NCBI RefSeq assembly: GCF_004015795.1
Contig: NZ_ML137219.1
Span: forward strand, 204,055 to 257,933
DNA: 53,879 bases
Direction of reading: 5' to 3'
From: Falsirhodobacter deserti
Lineage (GTDB): Bacteria; Pseudomonadota; Alphaproteobacteria; Rhodobacterales; Rhodobacteraceae
Shown here one piece after another: positions 1-7,869 of the stretch; within the stretch, counting starts at the first letter, position 1; every line of letters starts with the position of its first letter. The translations under genes and the position numbers were made by a program. The notes under the pieces are model-generated. The model was not told the DNA's origin and ran no database searches. It saw nothing but the letters and a program-made list of their open reading frames with translations.

Positions 1-116
1 CGATCTCCGGCACCGCCGCTGCTGCGTTCATGGGCAAGAAGGATCTGCAGCCGATCCTTCGCCAGTTGCGCACTTTTGGGCTGGGGCCGTTTGCGGACAA
101 AGCTGAACAGGTTCAT
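1..116 (-). CDS. minE: MinE, cell division topological specificity factor (partial)
   Basis: MinE stimulates MinD ATPase and sweeps MinCD off midcell, which sets the pole-to-pole oscillation. Only the first 38 or so residues are in the window. They start MNLFSFVRKRPQPKSAQLAK and continue with the DRLQILLAHER segment, the contact helix/strand by which MinE binds MinD. The ATG overlaps the minD stop codon in an ATGA arrangement, so translation is probably coupled. The gene is cut by the left window edge, not by a mutation. Order minC-minD-minE matches the usual min operon. Confidence 0.93.
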   Translation of the reverse strand, partial: MNLFSFVRKRPQPKSAQLAKDRLQILLAHERSSGGAGD

Positions 117-961
117 GATGCACGCCCGAACAGCCGCTGGAACAGGCCGGGGCGCGGCTCGCCCACGATGCGCATTTCGACCTGCGTGCCGGTCAGGCGG
201 GACACGGCATCCTCATAGGCCTGGGCGGCGGCGGACGGTCCGTCCAGCACGACGGGCGTGCCCACGTTCGATGCCTTCAGGATCGCCTTGCTTTCCGGGA
301 TGACGCCCAGCAGCGGCACCGCGAGGATTTCCAGCACATCCTCCACCGTCATCATCTCGCCGTTGTCGACGCGTGCCTGGTCATAACGGGTCAGCAGGAC
401 CTGCGCCTTGATCGGTTCGGCACCCTCGGTTTCGGCACGTTTCGTCTGGCTGCTCAGCAGTCCAAGAACGCGGTCGCTGTCGCGCACGGAGGACACTTCG
501 GGATTGGTCACGACCACCGCCTCATCGGCGAAATACATCGCCATCTGGGCACCACGCTCGATCCCGGCCGGGCTGTCGCAGATGATATAGTCGAACTCTG
601 CCTTCAGCTCTTTCAGGATTTCCTCGACGCCCTCTTTTGTCAGGGCATCCTTGTCGCGCGTCTGAGAGGTGGGCAGGATCGACAGCGTGTCCAGCCGCTT
701 GTCCTTGATCAGCGCCTGCTTCAGCTTGGCATCGCCCTGAATGACGTTGATGAAATCGAAAACGACGCGCCGTTCGCAGCCCATGATCATGTCAAGGTTG
801 CGCAGGCCCACGTCGAAGTCGATCACGACCGTCCTGAAGCCCTGCTTGGCCAGACCCGCCGAGATCGCCGCGGAAGAGGTTGTCTTGCCGACGCCCCCCT
901 TCCCCGAAGTGATCACGATGACCCGCCCGAGGGGCGGCTTTTCAGTGGCTTCCGTCGTCAT
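113..961 (-). CDS. minD: MinD, septum-site determining ATPase
   Basis: MinD is a membrane-binding ATPase that recruits MinC and, with MinE, restricts FtsZ assembly to midcell. The 282-residue product has the deviant Walker A motif GKGGVGKTT at residues 20-28 (signature lysine K21). It ends with an amphipathic tail (PGLFQRLFGRAS) that matches the C-terminal membrane-targeting helix of the family. About 13 extra residues precede the first strand compared with the E. coli protein. The start codon overlaps the minC stop (ATGA) and the stop overlaps the minE start, so minCDE form one translationally coupled operon. Confidence 0.97.
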   Translation of the reverse strand: MTTEATEKPPLGRVIVITSGKGGVGKTTSSAAISAGLAKQGFRTVVIDFDVGLRNLDMIMGCERRVVFDFINVIQGDAKLKQALIKDKRLDTLSILPTSQTRDKDALTKEGVEEILKELKAEFDYIICDSPAGIERGAQMAMYFADEAVVVTNPEVSSVRDSDRVLGLLSSQTKRAETEGAEPIKAQVLLTRYDQARVDNGEMMTVEDVLEILAVPLLGVIPESKAILKASNVGTPVVLDGPSAAAQAYEDAVSRLTGTQVEMRIVGEPRPGLFQRLFGRAS

Positions 962-1704
962 GCGATCACCTCCATTCGAAGTTTCTCGTCCTCTAGGTAA
1001 ATATGCGTGCAGCGTTGCCGCGCCGCATCCTCTATCGCCTCATTTGTCTGGTAAAGACCGGCAATGGCAACCAGTTCGGCGTTCAGGCTTTGGCAGAAGA
1101 TATGCGCGCCCTCGTCGCCATGACATCCGGCCATCGCGCGCCCGCGCAGGGTGCCATAGACATGGATGTTTCCTGCCGCGACCAGTTCGGCCCCCGAGGC
1201 GACGGAACCGATCACCGTCAGGTCCCCGTGTTCGGCCACCACCATCTGCCCCGACCGGATGGGAGAGCGGATGACCTTGTTCTTCAGCGGGCGCGGCACC
1301 TCGGCCGTGGGGGCGGCGGGTCCGGGGTCGGCCGGCAGCGGGGCGTCGCGGCCCGCGCTCAGCGTGATCAGGCCCAGTGCCTGCAGATCGGCTGCACCGA
1401 TGCCTGCGGCGTTCTGCACCCCGAAAACCCGCAATTCCCGCTTGCGCAGGCTGTCCACCAGATCGCGGATGCGGCCCGCGTCGCGAAAGCCGCCGGTATT
1501 GGCGAAATCCAGCACGATCGGCGCACCGGAAAAAAATTGTGGCGATCTGCCCAACTGTTCGTCAAGCTGCTCAAAGAAAAGATCGTCCGCACGCTCGGCA
1601 TCGATGCGAAGCGTCAGTGCAGTCAGGAAGCGACCGCGTACCTGAAACGCGGCTACCGTTGCCGGCGCGGGGTCATGCCGGGCCCGGGCGTATCGATCTG
1701 ACAC
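958..1704 (-). CDS. minC: MinC, septum-site determining inhibitor of FtsZ
   Basis: MinC is the FtsZ-polymer inhibitor delivered to the membrane by MinD. The 248-residue product has an N-terminal FtsZ-interacting domain (about residues 15-110), a proline/alanine-rich linker (about 120-140), and a C-terminal right-handed beta-helix domain. That last domain starts near RSPIRSGQ and carries the glycine-spaced turns GDLTVIGSV, GAELVAAGNIHVYGTLRG and EGAHIFCQSL. GTG at 1704 is used as start because no in-frame ATG precedes the conserved region; a good Shine-Dalgarno at ideal spacing is not obvious. It is the first gene of the min operon, so the promoter should lie in 1705-2039. Confidence 0.95.
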   Translation of the reverse strand: MSDRYARARHDPAPATVAAFQVRGRFLTALTLRIDAERADDLFFEQLDEQLGRSPQFFSGAPIVLDFANTGGFRDAGRIRDLVDSLRKRELRVFGVQNAAGIGAADLQALGLITLSAGRDAPLPADPGPAAPTAEVPRPLKNKVIRSPIRSGQMVVAEHGDLTVIGSVASGAELVAAGNIHVYGTLRGRAMAGCHGDEGAHIFCQSLNAELVAIAGLYQTNEAIEDAARQRCTHIYLEDEKLRMEVIA

Positions 1705-2039
1705 GTCGAAACTCTGCTCCTGCGTTGTGGCGGATCCACTCCGCTCTTACTTGATATGCACTCTCACGAAACGGCGGTCGCACAAAAGAAGCCGCTCGCG
1801 TCTTCAGCAGGAACCCGCCAACTTGTAAAGTCCGATGCACCATATCGAAGCCAGAAATTCCGTTCCAGCCATAGTTCGCGGTCCAAGCCGCCGCACACCC
1901 GCGTTGCCGGCAGGAAATCCGGCGAAAGGTTTCTTCTGGGCTGTCGATCAGAACCTATTGTTAACTTTGATTCGGTATGTCTCTTGATGTCGTTTGGAGC
2001 CAAGGGACAACGACTCGACCACTCACGAAGGGGTTTACG
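1705..2039. other. Intergenic region between divergent minC and folE2
   Basis: This 335-base gap separates divergent operons and should hold both promoters. I see no convincing gene, no RNA fold and no clear sigma-70 pair. An AT-richer patch (about 1948-1985) is the likeliest promoter position for folE2. A GAAGGGG purine run lies about 8 bases before the folE2 ATG. No obvious Zur-type palindrome is visible, although folE2 is zinc-regulated in many bacteria. Confidence 0.4.
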
Positions 2040-3107
2040 ATGAACATCCGTGCTGACCTTCCGCCGACGCGGGCCGAGGCGGAGGCCGCGCTTGCGGTTT
2101 TGCGCCACTATACGGCCAACGCGACGGAGGATGACGTTGCCGCGCTGCAGCTTCCCGCGGTTCTTCGCGCTTATCCGGAGCTGAGCCGCGCTTATCCTGC
2201 GGGTTTCACGGCCGATGCGGCCTACCGCGCGACGCTTCCCGATCTGCAGAACGGCCCGTCCAGCCTGATCGTGGGGGCGCAGGCCGTCATCCAGCATGTG
2301 GGCATTTCCAACTTCCGCCTGCCGATCCGGTACCGGCTGAAGGATGGCGGGGATGTGGTTCTGGAAACCTCGGTCACCGGCACCGTCAGCCTTGAGGCGG
2401 AAAAGAAGGGCATCAACATGAGCCGCATCATGCGGTCCTTTTATGCCCATGCCGAGCGTGACTGCTCGCTTGAAGTGATCGAGCACGCGCTGGAGGATTA
2501 CAAGCGCGACCTTGGCAGCTTCGATGCGCGCATCCAGATGCGGTTTTCCTTCCCCGCGCGCGTGCACTCGCTGCGGTCGGGGCTGACGGGGTGGCAGTAT
2601 TACGACATCGCGCTGGAACTGGTGGACGTGGCCGGCCAGCGCAAGAAGATGATGCATCTCGACTATGTTTACTCCTCCACCTGCCCGTGTTCGCTGGAAC
2701 TGTCCGAACATGCCCGCCAAACGCGGGGGCAGCTTGCCACGCCCCATTCGCAGCGGTCCGTCGCGCGCCTGTCGGTGGAAATGACGGGCGACCGGCTGTG
2801 GTTCGAGGATCTGATCGCGCTGGCCCGCACCGCCGTGCCGACCGAAACGCAGGTCATGGTCAAGCGCGAGGATGAACAGGCCTTTGCCGAACTGAACGCC
2901 GCCAACCCGATCTTCGTGGAAGACGCCGCCCGGTCCTTCTGCGCCGTGCTGCAGGCCGATCCGCGCGTACGCGATTTCCGCATCATCGCCAGCCATCAGG
3001 AATCGCTCCACTCCCACGACGCCGTTTCGGTCCTGACCGAGGGGCAGACCTTCGCACAGCAAAGCATCGACCCGAAGATGCTTGCAACGCTGGTCCACAG
3101 TGGCTGA
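2040..3107 (+). CDS. folE2: GTP cyclohydrolase FolE2 (type IB)
   Basis: It converts GTP to 7,8-dihydroneopterin triphosphate, the first step of folate (and queuosine-type deazapurine) synthesis. FolE2 is the isozyme that does not require zinc. The 355-residue protein is collinear with the family: an N-terminal RPTRAEAEAAL-like helix, the VGISNFRLPIRY segment, and the STCPCSLELSEH motif with the conserved active-site cysteine near residue 215. ATG 2040 is preferred over an in-frame upstream start at 1977 because of the purine run just upstream and the usual family N-terminus. It stands alone and is followed by a clear intrinsic terminator. Confidence 0.95.
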   Translation: MNIRADLPPTRAEAEAALAVLRHYTANATEDDVAALQLPAVLRAYPELSRAYPAGFTADAAYRATLPDLQNGPSSLIVGAQAVIQHVGISNFRLPIRYRLKDGGDVVLETSVTGTVSLEAEKKGINMSRIMRSFYAHAERDCSLEVIEHALEDYKRDLGSFDARIQMRFSFPARVHSLRSGLTGWQYYDIALELVDVAGQRKKMMHLDYVYSSTCPCSLELSEHARQTRGQLATPHSQRSVARLSVEMTGDRLWFEDLIALARTAVPTETQVMVKREDEQAFAELNAANPIFVEDAARSFCAVLQADPRVRDFRIIASHQESLHSHDAVSVLTEGQTFAQQSIDPKMLATLVHSG

Positions 3108-3137
3108 ACGGGCGCAAAAACAAACGGGGCTGGTGGG

Positions 3138-3161
3138 AAGACGCGGTAAATCCGCGTTTTT
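3138..3161 (+). terminator. Intrinsic terminator after folE2
   Basis: The inverted repeat ACGCGG (3141-3146) and CCGCGT (3152-3157) forms a hairpin with loop TAAAT. It runs into five T residues (3157-3161), and the stem can extend by A-T/G-U pairs on either side. It lies 30 bases after the folE2 stop. Confidence 0.85.
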
Positions 3162-3216
3162 CCTGACGGGGTCAGATGGCGTTCACCACTCGGAAACGGA
3201 TCAGTGAATAGGATTG

Positions 3217-3245
3217 TCGAAACACATTTCGAACAGGAACGTTCC
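3217..3245. promoter_or_regulatory. Two adjacent palindromes upstream of the interrupted periplasmic gene
   Basis: TCGAAA-CACA-TTTCGA (3217-3232) is a perfect inverted repeat. It is followed four bases later by the perfect 10-base palindrome GGAACGTTCC (3236-3245). They sit about 80-110 bases before the chosen start at 3325, where an operator would be expected. The binding protein is unknown. Confidence 0.35.
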
Positions 3246-3688
3246 AAAGGTGCCAGACAAGCCGAAGGAAGAACCATCCACGCCGTTCTTATTGCGGCCC
3301 TTGAAGGAAAGTGACGCAAGCCAGATGCCAGCCCTCAACGTTCTGCGCCTGATCAGTATCCTTTTCTGCCTTACGGCATTCGGCGCCGTGGCCAATGCCG
3401 ATGATCTTTCCGTGCCGCATGGCCGGGTGATATTGACCGTGTCCGGTAACATTGCGAAAACCAATGTCGGCAATACCGCTCAGTTCGACCGGAAAATGCT
3501 TGAGGATTTGGGCATGGTCGATGTCACCACCGCAACGCCCTGGCATAGCGGCAGGAACACCTTTTCCGGTGTGCCGGTTGCAAAACTTCTTCAGCATGTG
3601 CAAGCGCAGGGTGAAACGATCAAGGCGGTTGCGCTGAACGATTATGAGGTGGACATCCCACTTTCGGACGCATGGAAGACGGGCGTCA

Positions 3689-3696
3689 TCCTCGCG
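3689..3696. repeat. IS256 target-site duplication, left copy
   Basis: TCCTCGCG directly abuts the left inverted repeat and recurs at 5030-5037. Eight base pairs is the usual duplication length for IS256-family elements. Confidence 0.92.
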
Positions 3697-3720
3697 GGGA
3701 GTGTCTGAAACTCTGTGTAT
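3697..3720. repeat. IS256 element terminal inverted repeat (transposase 3' end)
   Basis: It begins GGGAGTGTCTGA and ends TCTGTGTAT. It pairs with the repeat at 5006-5029, with five mismatches in 24. Confidence 0.88.
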
Positions 3721-3751
3721 CTGACGGGGCGCATACGGTTTTCAGATACAG

Positions 3752-4966
3752 TCAGGCGTCGAAGCGCCCGGCGAACATTATGGCCAGCGGATTGCGGGCC
3801 GCAACCCATTCACGAACCGCCCGACCGCCCTTCTCGAAGTTGCGGATGGCCAGGTAGATCAGCTTGGTCGCGGCCTCCTCGGTGGGGAATGAGCCCTTGG
3901 TCTTCAGCGTCTTCCGCAGCACCCGGTTCAGCGACTCCACGGCGTTGGTGGTGTAGATGATCTTCCGGATCGCTGCGCTGAAGGCAAAGAACGGGATCAC
4001 CTCGGCCCAGGCCCGGCGCCAGGCCGGGGCAATGGAGGGGTATTTCCCGGCCCATTTCTCCTCGAACCCGTCCAACTGTCGGGCGGCCTCCTCCGCCGTC
4101 GGGGCCTGGTAGATCGGGCGCAGATCGGCGGCCACGGCCTTGCGGTCCTTCCAGCTGCAGAAGTTCATCGAATGCCGGATCAGGTGAACGATGCAGGTCT
4201 GAACTGTGGTATCCGGGAAGGCCGCTGTGATGGCTTGCGGGAAGCCCTTCAGGCCGTCCACGACCGCGATCAGGATGTCCTGAACCCCCCGGTTGCGCAG
4301 TTCGTTCATCACCGACAGCCAGAACTTGGCGCCCTCGTTGTCGGCGATCCAGAGTCCGAGGACCTCGCGCTCCCCATCCCTGGTGACACCCAGGGCGATG
4401 TAGACCGCCTTGTTCTTGACCATCCGACTGTCGGCATCGCGGATCTTGACCCTGAGCGCGTCGAAAATGACGATCGGATACATCCGGTCCAGCGCCCGGT
4501 GCTGCCACTCGCGCACCTCGTCCAGAACTGCATCGGTCACGCGGCTGATCAGGTCGGGCGAGACCCGCAGGCCATACAGATCCTCAAGATGGGACTGGAT
4601 GTCGCGCACCGACAAACCGGCGGCATAGAGCCCGATGATCTTGTCATCCACCCCGTCGATCCGGGTCTGACCCTTCTTCACCAGCTCAGGCTCAAAGCTG
4701 CCATCCCGGTCGCGCGGAACCGACAGCGGCACCTCGCCATCCGAACCCTTGACCCGCTTGGTTGAAATCCCGTTGCGGCGGTTGGATTGTTCCGGCGGGG
4801 CCTCGGCACCGGCCTCATAGCCCAGATGCGCGGTCAGTTCGGCCCCGAGCATCCGTTCCATCAGACGGATCGTCAGCTCCTTCATCAGCCCGGCCTCGCC
4901 AAGCAGATCGTCAGGCCGCTTGCAGCCCTTCAGCAGCTCGTCCAGCAATTCGTTCGAAATCGTCAT
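3752..4966 (-). CDS. IS256-family transposase (DDE)
   Basis: This 404-residue mutator-type transposase catalyses copy-out-paste-in movement of the surrounding element. The likely DDE triad is visible: D169 in VIFDALRVKI, D237 in VVDGLKGF and E344 in YTTNAVESLNR. The family hallmark block ARNPLAIMF lies near the C-terminus. The ATG at 4966 has an AGAGGAG ribosome-binding site 8 bases upstream. No frameshift or stop is present, so the enzyme should be functional. Confidence 0.97.
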   Translation of the reverse strand: MTISNELLDELLKGCKRPDDLLGEAGLMKELTIRLMERMLGAELTAHLGYEAGAEAPPEQSNRRNGISTKRVKGSDGEVPLSVPRDRDGSFEPELVKKGQTRIDGVDDKIIGLYAAGLSVRDIQSHLEDLYGLRVSPDLISRVTDAVLDEVREWQHRALDRMYPIVIFDALRVKIRDADSRMVKNKAVYIALGVTRDGEREVLGLWIADNEGAKFWLSVMNELRNRGVQDILIAVVDGLKGFPQAITAAFPDTTVQTCIVHLIRHSMNFCSWKDRKAVAADLRPIYQAPTAEEAARQLDGFEEKWAGKYPSIAPAWRRAWAEVIPFFAFSAAIRKIIYTTNAVESLNRVLRKTLKTKGSFPTEEAATKLIYLAIRNFEKGGRAVREWVAARNPLAIMFAGRFDA

Positions 4967-5005
4967 CAGCCGTGCTCCTCTCAGGAAGCATGGACCACAT
5001 CACGA

Positions 5006-5029
5006 ATACACAGAAGCTCGGACACTCTC
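5006..5029. repeat. IS256 element terminal inverted repeat (transposase 5' end)
   Basis: Read on the minus strand it begins GAGAGTGTCCGA and ends TCTGTGTAT. It matches the left repeat at 19 of 24 positions. Confidence 0.88.
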
Positions 5030-5037
5030 TCCTCGCG
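5030..5037. repeat. IS256 target-site duplication, right copy
   Basis: TCCTCGCG is identical to 3689-3696. The reading frame of the disrupted gene resumes at the ACA codon at 5038. Confidence 0.92.
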
Positions 5038-5186
5038 ACAAGGCTGAACGGGAACGAGATGACCGTTCGTGAAAAAGGCCCTGTCTTCGTCATTTATCCC
5101 TATGACAGCGCCGCAGCTATGGATACGCAAACCTACTATTCGCGATCTGCGTGGCAGGTCTCGCGTCTTATCATCAGGTAGCATCA

Positions 5187-7163
5187 TTGAGGCGTGCCCT
5201 TTACACCCTGATCGCATTGTTTATCGCAGCGACGATCTACCTGTTGAACACCGTCGGCGAACGCCAGGCGGTGCTGCGGCACGTTGCCCATCACAATGAT
5301 GCATGGGCCGTCAGTCAAACCGTGCAGGAACTGTTGCGCCTTGAAAGCGCGATGTCGCATTACCTGCTTGCCGATGCGCCGAAATCGCGCGCCAACATCC
5401 GCCTGCGCCTCGACATCGTGCTGAGCCGCCTGATCTCGTTGCAGGAAGGATCGTTGAAGGCGTTCCTGAACGAAATCCCCACGCGCCAGCAAACGCTTGC
5501 AAGCCTGACAGAAGCCGCGACCGACCTAGACGCAACACTTGAAACGATGGCCGATCAGCAGCTGCTTGCGGAAATCGAGCGTTTAAGCATGCTTGTCGGC
5601 CCGCTGACGAACCTGTCCTCGCAATCGGTGCAACACAGCTGGGCCGTGGCCGAAGAGAGTCTTGAAAGCCTTGAACGGCTTCACAAGATCTTCGGCGTCG
5701 TTGTCGCCTTCCTGATCTTGTGCTGGTGCGGGCTTCTGTTGCTTCTGCTGCGCCACAACCGCCTGCTCAACATCGCGCAAGAGCAGGGTAAAATCCTCAA
5801 TGACAGCCTGAATGCCGCCGGGAACGAGTTGCGCGACAAGAACCGCAGCCTTGAATATGCGGCGCATCACGACTCGCTGACGGCATTGCCGAACCGCACC
5901 CTTTTCTGGAACGAACTGGAAATGGCCCTCAGCGCACCGCTTGCCGGCGACACAACGGTCAGCCTGCTGCTTCTTGACCTTGATGAATTCAAGACCATCA
6001 ACGACACGATGGGCCACGATTTCGGCGACATGCTGCTGCATCAGGTCAGCGAGCGGATGCGCCGGTTCAGCGTGAAGCCGCACATGTTCTGCCGCCTTGG
6101 CGGGGACGAATTCGCCTGCCTTCTGCTTGGCAAAACGGGCGAGGAAAGCGCGGCTTATGCGCGCGATCTGGCGGTGGATATCGCTGCCCCCTACCAGCTG
6201 TCCGATCGCCGCGCCCAGATCGGATGCTCCATCGGCATCGCGACCACGGAAGCACCGCATGAAACCACGGCCCAGATGCTTTTCAAGCGGGCCGATATTG
6301 CGCTTTACCGGGCAAAGGCCGCCGATCAGGATCGCGTCTGCCTGTTCGAATGCTTCATGCAAAGAGAATACGATGACCGCAAGGTGCTGGAGGACGACCT
6401 TCGCACCGCCCTTGCACAGCAGTCGATCCAAGTCGAATACCAGATCCAGGTGGATGTTCAGTCCCGCGAACTTCGCGGGCTGGAGGCACTTGCGCGCTGG
6501 AACCACCCGACGCGCGGCCAAATTCCCCCTGCCGTTTTCATTCCCCTTGCCGAAGAAATCGGACTGATCCGGGATCTTGGACAGCTGATCCTGCTGGAGG
6601 CGTGCACCGAAGCGGCCAAGTGGCACCAGCCATTGAAGATCGCGGTCAACCTTTCGTCGATGCAGTTGCAGTCACCTGCCTTTCTGGGCGTCGTTCAGGA
6701 CGTTCTGCGCGCAACGGGGCTGGACCCCAAACGGCTTGAGCTGGAGATCACGGAATCCGTTCTGCTGGACAACCGTGAGGACGTTTTCCAGGCGCTTACC
6801 GATCTGAGGCTTCTGGGCGTCACGATCGCCATGGATGATTTCGGAACCGGCTATTCCTCGCTGGCGGTCCTGCGGGATATTCCCTTCGATACGATCAAGC
6901 TCGACAAGACCTTCGTTCGCGACATTGCCTGGGATCACGAAGCGCAGGCACTGGTGAAACTTGTCACCGATCTGGCTGGCCTTCTCCGCAAGGAAGTGAT
7001 CCTTGAGGGGATCGAGACAGAAGACCAGCACGACATCATCCGGCACCTTCGCTGCGATGTCGCGCAGGGCTTCCTTTTTGGCCGCCCCACGACCGCAGCC
7101 CAGCTTGACCACCTGCGGCGGAGCCGCGAACCAGAACCGGCAACCAACCATTGTGGAGCATGA
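5187..7163 (+). CDS. Membrane-anchored GGDEF-EAL protein (c-di-GMP synthase/phosphodiesterase)
   Basis: The protein is 658 residues from a TTG start at 5187. A first transmembrane helix sits at about residues 5-22, a periplasmic helical sensor region at about 23-165, and a second helix at about 168-188. The GGDEF domain follows (intact RLGGDEF), then an EAL domain with LEALARW, NLSSMQL, ELEITES, MDDFGTGYSS and LEGIET. All catalytic motifs of both activities are therefore present. TTG 5187 puts the first helix right after the start and has an AGG six to eight bases upstream; GTG 5151 is the alternative and would overlap the previous gene. It directly follows the IS-disrupted periplasmic gene (stop 5181), its probable former partner. 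Confidence 0.9.
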   Translation: MRRALYTLIALFIAATIYLLNTVGERQAVLRHVAHHNDAWAVSQTVQELLRLESAMSHYLLADAPKSRANIRLRLDIVLSRLISLQEGSLKAFLNEIPTRQQTLASLTEAATDLDATLETMADQQLLAEIERLSMLVGPLTNLSSQSVQHSWAVAEESLESLERLHKIFGVVVAFLILCWCGLLLLLLRHNRLLNIAQEQGKILNDSLNAAGNELRDKNRSLEYAAHHDSLTALPNRTLFWNELEMALSAPLAGDTTVSLLLLDLDEFKTINDTMGHDFGDMLLHQVSERMRRFSVKPHMFCRLGGDEFACLLLGKTGEESAAYARDLAVDIAAPYQLSDRRAQIGCSIGIATTEAPHETTAQMLFKRADIALYRAKAADQDRVCLFECFMQREYDDRKVLEDDLRTALAQQSIQVEYQIQVDVQSRELRGLEALARWNHPTRGQIPPAVFIPLAEEIGLIRDLGQLILLEACTEAAKWHQPLKIAVNLSSMQLQSPAFLGVVQDVLRATGLDPKRLELEITESVLLDNREDVFQALTDLRLLGVTIAMDDFGTGYSSLAVLRDIPFDTIKLDKTFVRDIAWDHEAQALVKLVTDLAGLLRKEVILEGIETEDQHDIIRHLRCDVAQGFLFGRPTTAAQLDHLRRSREPEPATNHCGA

Positions 7164-7164
7164 C

Positions 7165-7863
7165 ATGACAACAGACACCCCCCTGATGCTTCACGGCCTT
7201 CGCGTTCCGATCACGGAAGCCGACGTGTCGCCCATCATCTGGCGCGCGATGCAAAGCGGGGAGTATGAGGCGAAGGAAGCGCGAAGCGTGCGCAGCCTTC
7301 TGCATGCGGGCGACCGGGTTCTGGAACTCGGCTCCGGGCTCGGGATCATCACGTCGATCATGGCGCAAACGCCGGGTGTGCGGATCTGGTCGTTCGATGC
7401 GAACCCGCACCTGATCGCCCTGTCCCGCCGGATCGCCGAGGCGAACGGCATCGAGAATGCGACATTCGAACACGGCCTTCTGTCGGCGGGGGCGCCGGAA
7501 AACCATGTCTTCTACATCCGCCGCGACTTCTGGATGTCGTCGATGCTGGAAATGCAGGGCCCCTATGAAACGACGATTTCCGTGCAATCCTCCAACCTCG
7601 ATGATTTCATCGAGGCGCAGTCGGTCAACGTCCTCGTGATGGATATCGAGGGGGCCGAGCGGGATCTTCTTTCGGCGGCGCGCCTTGATGGGGTGGACTG
7701 CGTTTTCCTTGAACTGCACGATCATCTTTACGGATTGGCCGGCGTGCGGTCCATCTTCGCGTCGATGGACCGGCTGGGCTTTTCCTATGATCCGCGCGGA
7801 TCTTCCGGCCCCTGCGTCCTGTTCCGGCGCGATGACGGGCAGATCCGCCCGTACGAAGGGTAG
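7165..7863 (+). CDS. FkbM-family SAM-dependent methyltransferase
   Basis: This is a 232-residue putative methyltransferase. The SAM-binding glycine motif VLELGSGLG lies at residues 52-60, an acidic strand end (FDANPHL) follows, and the FkbM-type VLVMDIEGAE motif is near residue 155. The ATG at 7165 has GGAG six bases upstream. It starts one base after the stop of the c-di-GMP gene, so the two are almost certainly cotranscribed. The substrate is unknown; family members often O-methylate glycans or lipids, so a cell-surface target would fit a c-di-GMP-linked operon, but that is inference. Confidence 0.85.
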   Translation: MTTDTPLMLHGLRVPITEADVSPIIWRAMQSGEYEAKEARSVRSLLHAGDRVLELGSGLGIITSIMAQTPGVRIWSFDANPHLIALSRRIAEANGIENATFEHGLLSAGAPENHVFYIRRDFWMSSMLEMQGPYETTISVQSSNLDDFIEAQSVNVLVMDIEGAERDLLSAARLDGVDCVFLELHDHLYGLAGVRSIFASMDRLGFSYDPRGSSGPCVLFRRDDGQIRPYEG

Positions 7864-7869
7864 GCCCGC

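Larger units (their letters stand above)
3697..5029 (-). mobile_element. Complete IS256-family insertion sequence, 1333 bp
   Basis: The element carries a single transposase gene on the minus strand. It is bounded by 24-bp terminal inverted repeats (3697-3720 and 5006-5029) that match at 19 of 24 positions; the inner ten bases TTCTGTGTAT/CTCTGTGTAT and outer GAGTGTC core are best conserved. It is flanked by the 8-bp direct repeat TCCTCGCG. Both ends are intact, the transposase is full length and the target duplication is perfect, so the insertion looks recent and the copy may be active. Confidence 0.95.
3325..5181 (+). pseudogene. Periplasmic molybdopterin-binding-fold protein, split by an IS256 element
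   Basis: The 5' part (3325-3696, 124 codons) encodes a signal peptide (MPALNVLRLISILFCLTAFG, then AVANA) and the start of a small oxidoreductase molybdopterin-binding (SuoX/YedY-fold) domain. The 3' part (5038-5181, 47 codons plus TAG) encodes the rest, including GPVFVIYPYDS and YYSRSAWQVSRL, which are typical of the end of this family. Between them lies an insertion sequence plus a duplicated 8-bp target. Removing element and one duplicate rejoins the frame exactly (...GVILA/TRLNGNEM...) into a 171-residue protein. The 5' fragment as it stands reads three codons into the element (GSV) and stops at 3708. Start 3325 gives a clean signal peptide; an in-frame start at 3214 is possible. The family normally sits beside a GGDEF-EAL gene, as here. 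Confidence 0.9.

Noticed and set aside
1948-2039. Zur box controlling folE2
   Set aside because: No palindrome resembling the GTTATANTATAAC type is visible in the upstream region.
3236-3260. EcfG-type promoter reading GGAAC at 3236
   Set aside because: No CGTT-like -10 is found at 16-17 bases; GGAAC here is half of a palindrome.
3214-3324. Upstream in-frame extension of the interrupted periplasmic gene
   Set aside because: It would put 37 charged residues in front of a clean signal peptide and overlaps the palindrome pair, so ATG 3325 is more likely.
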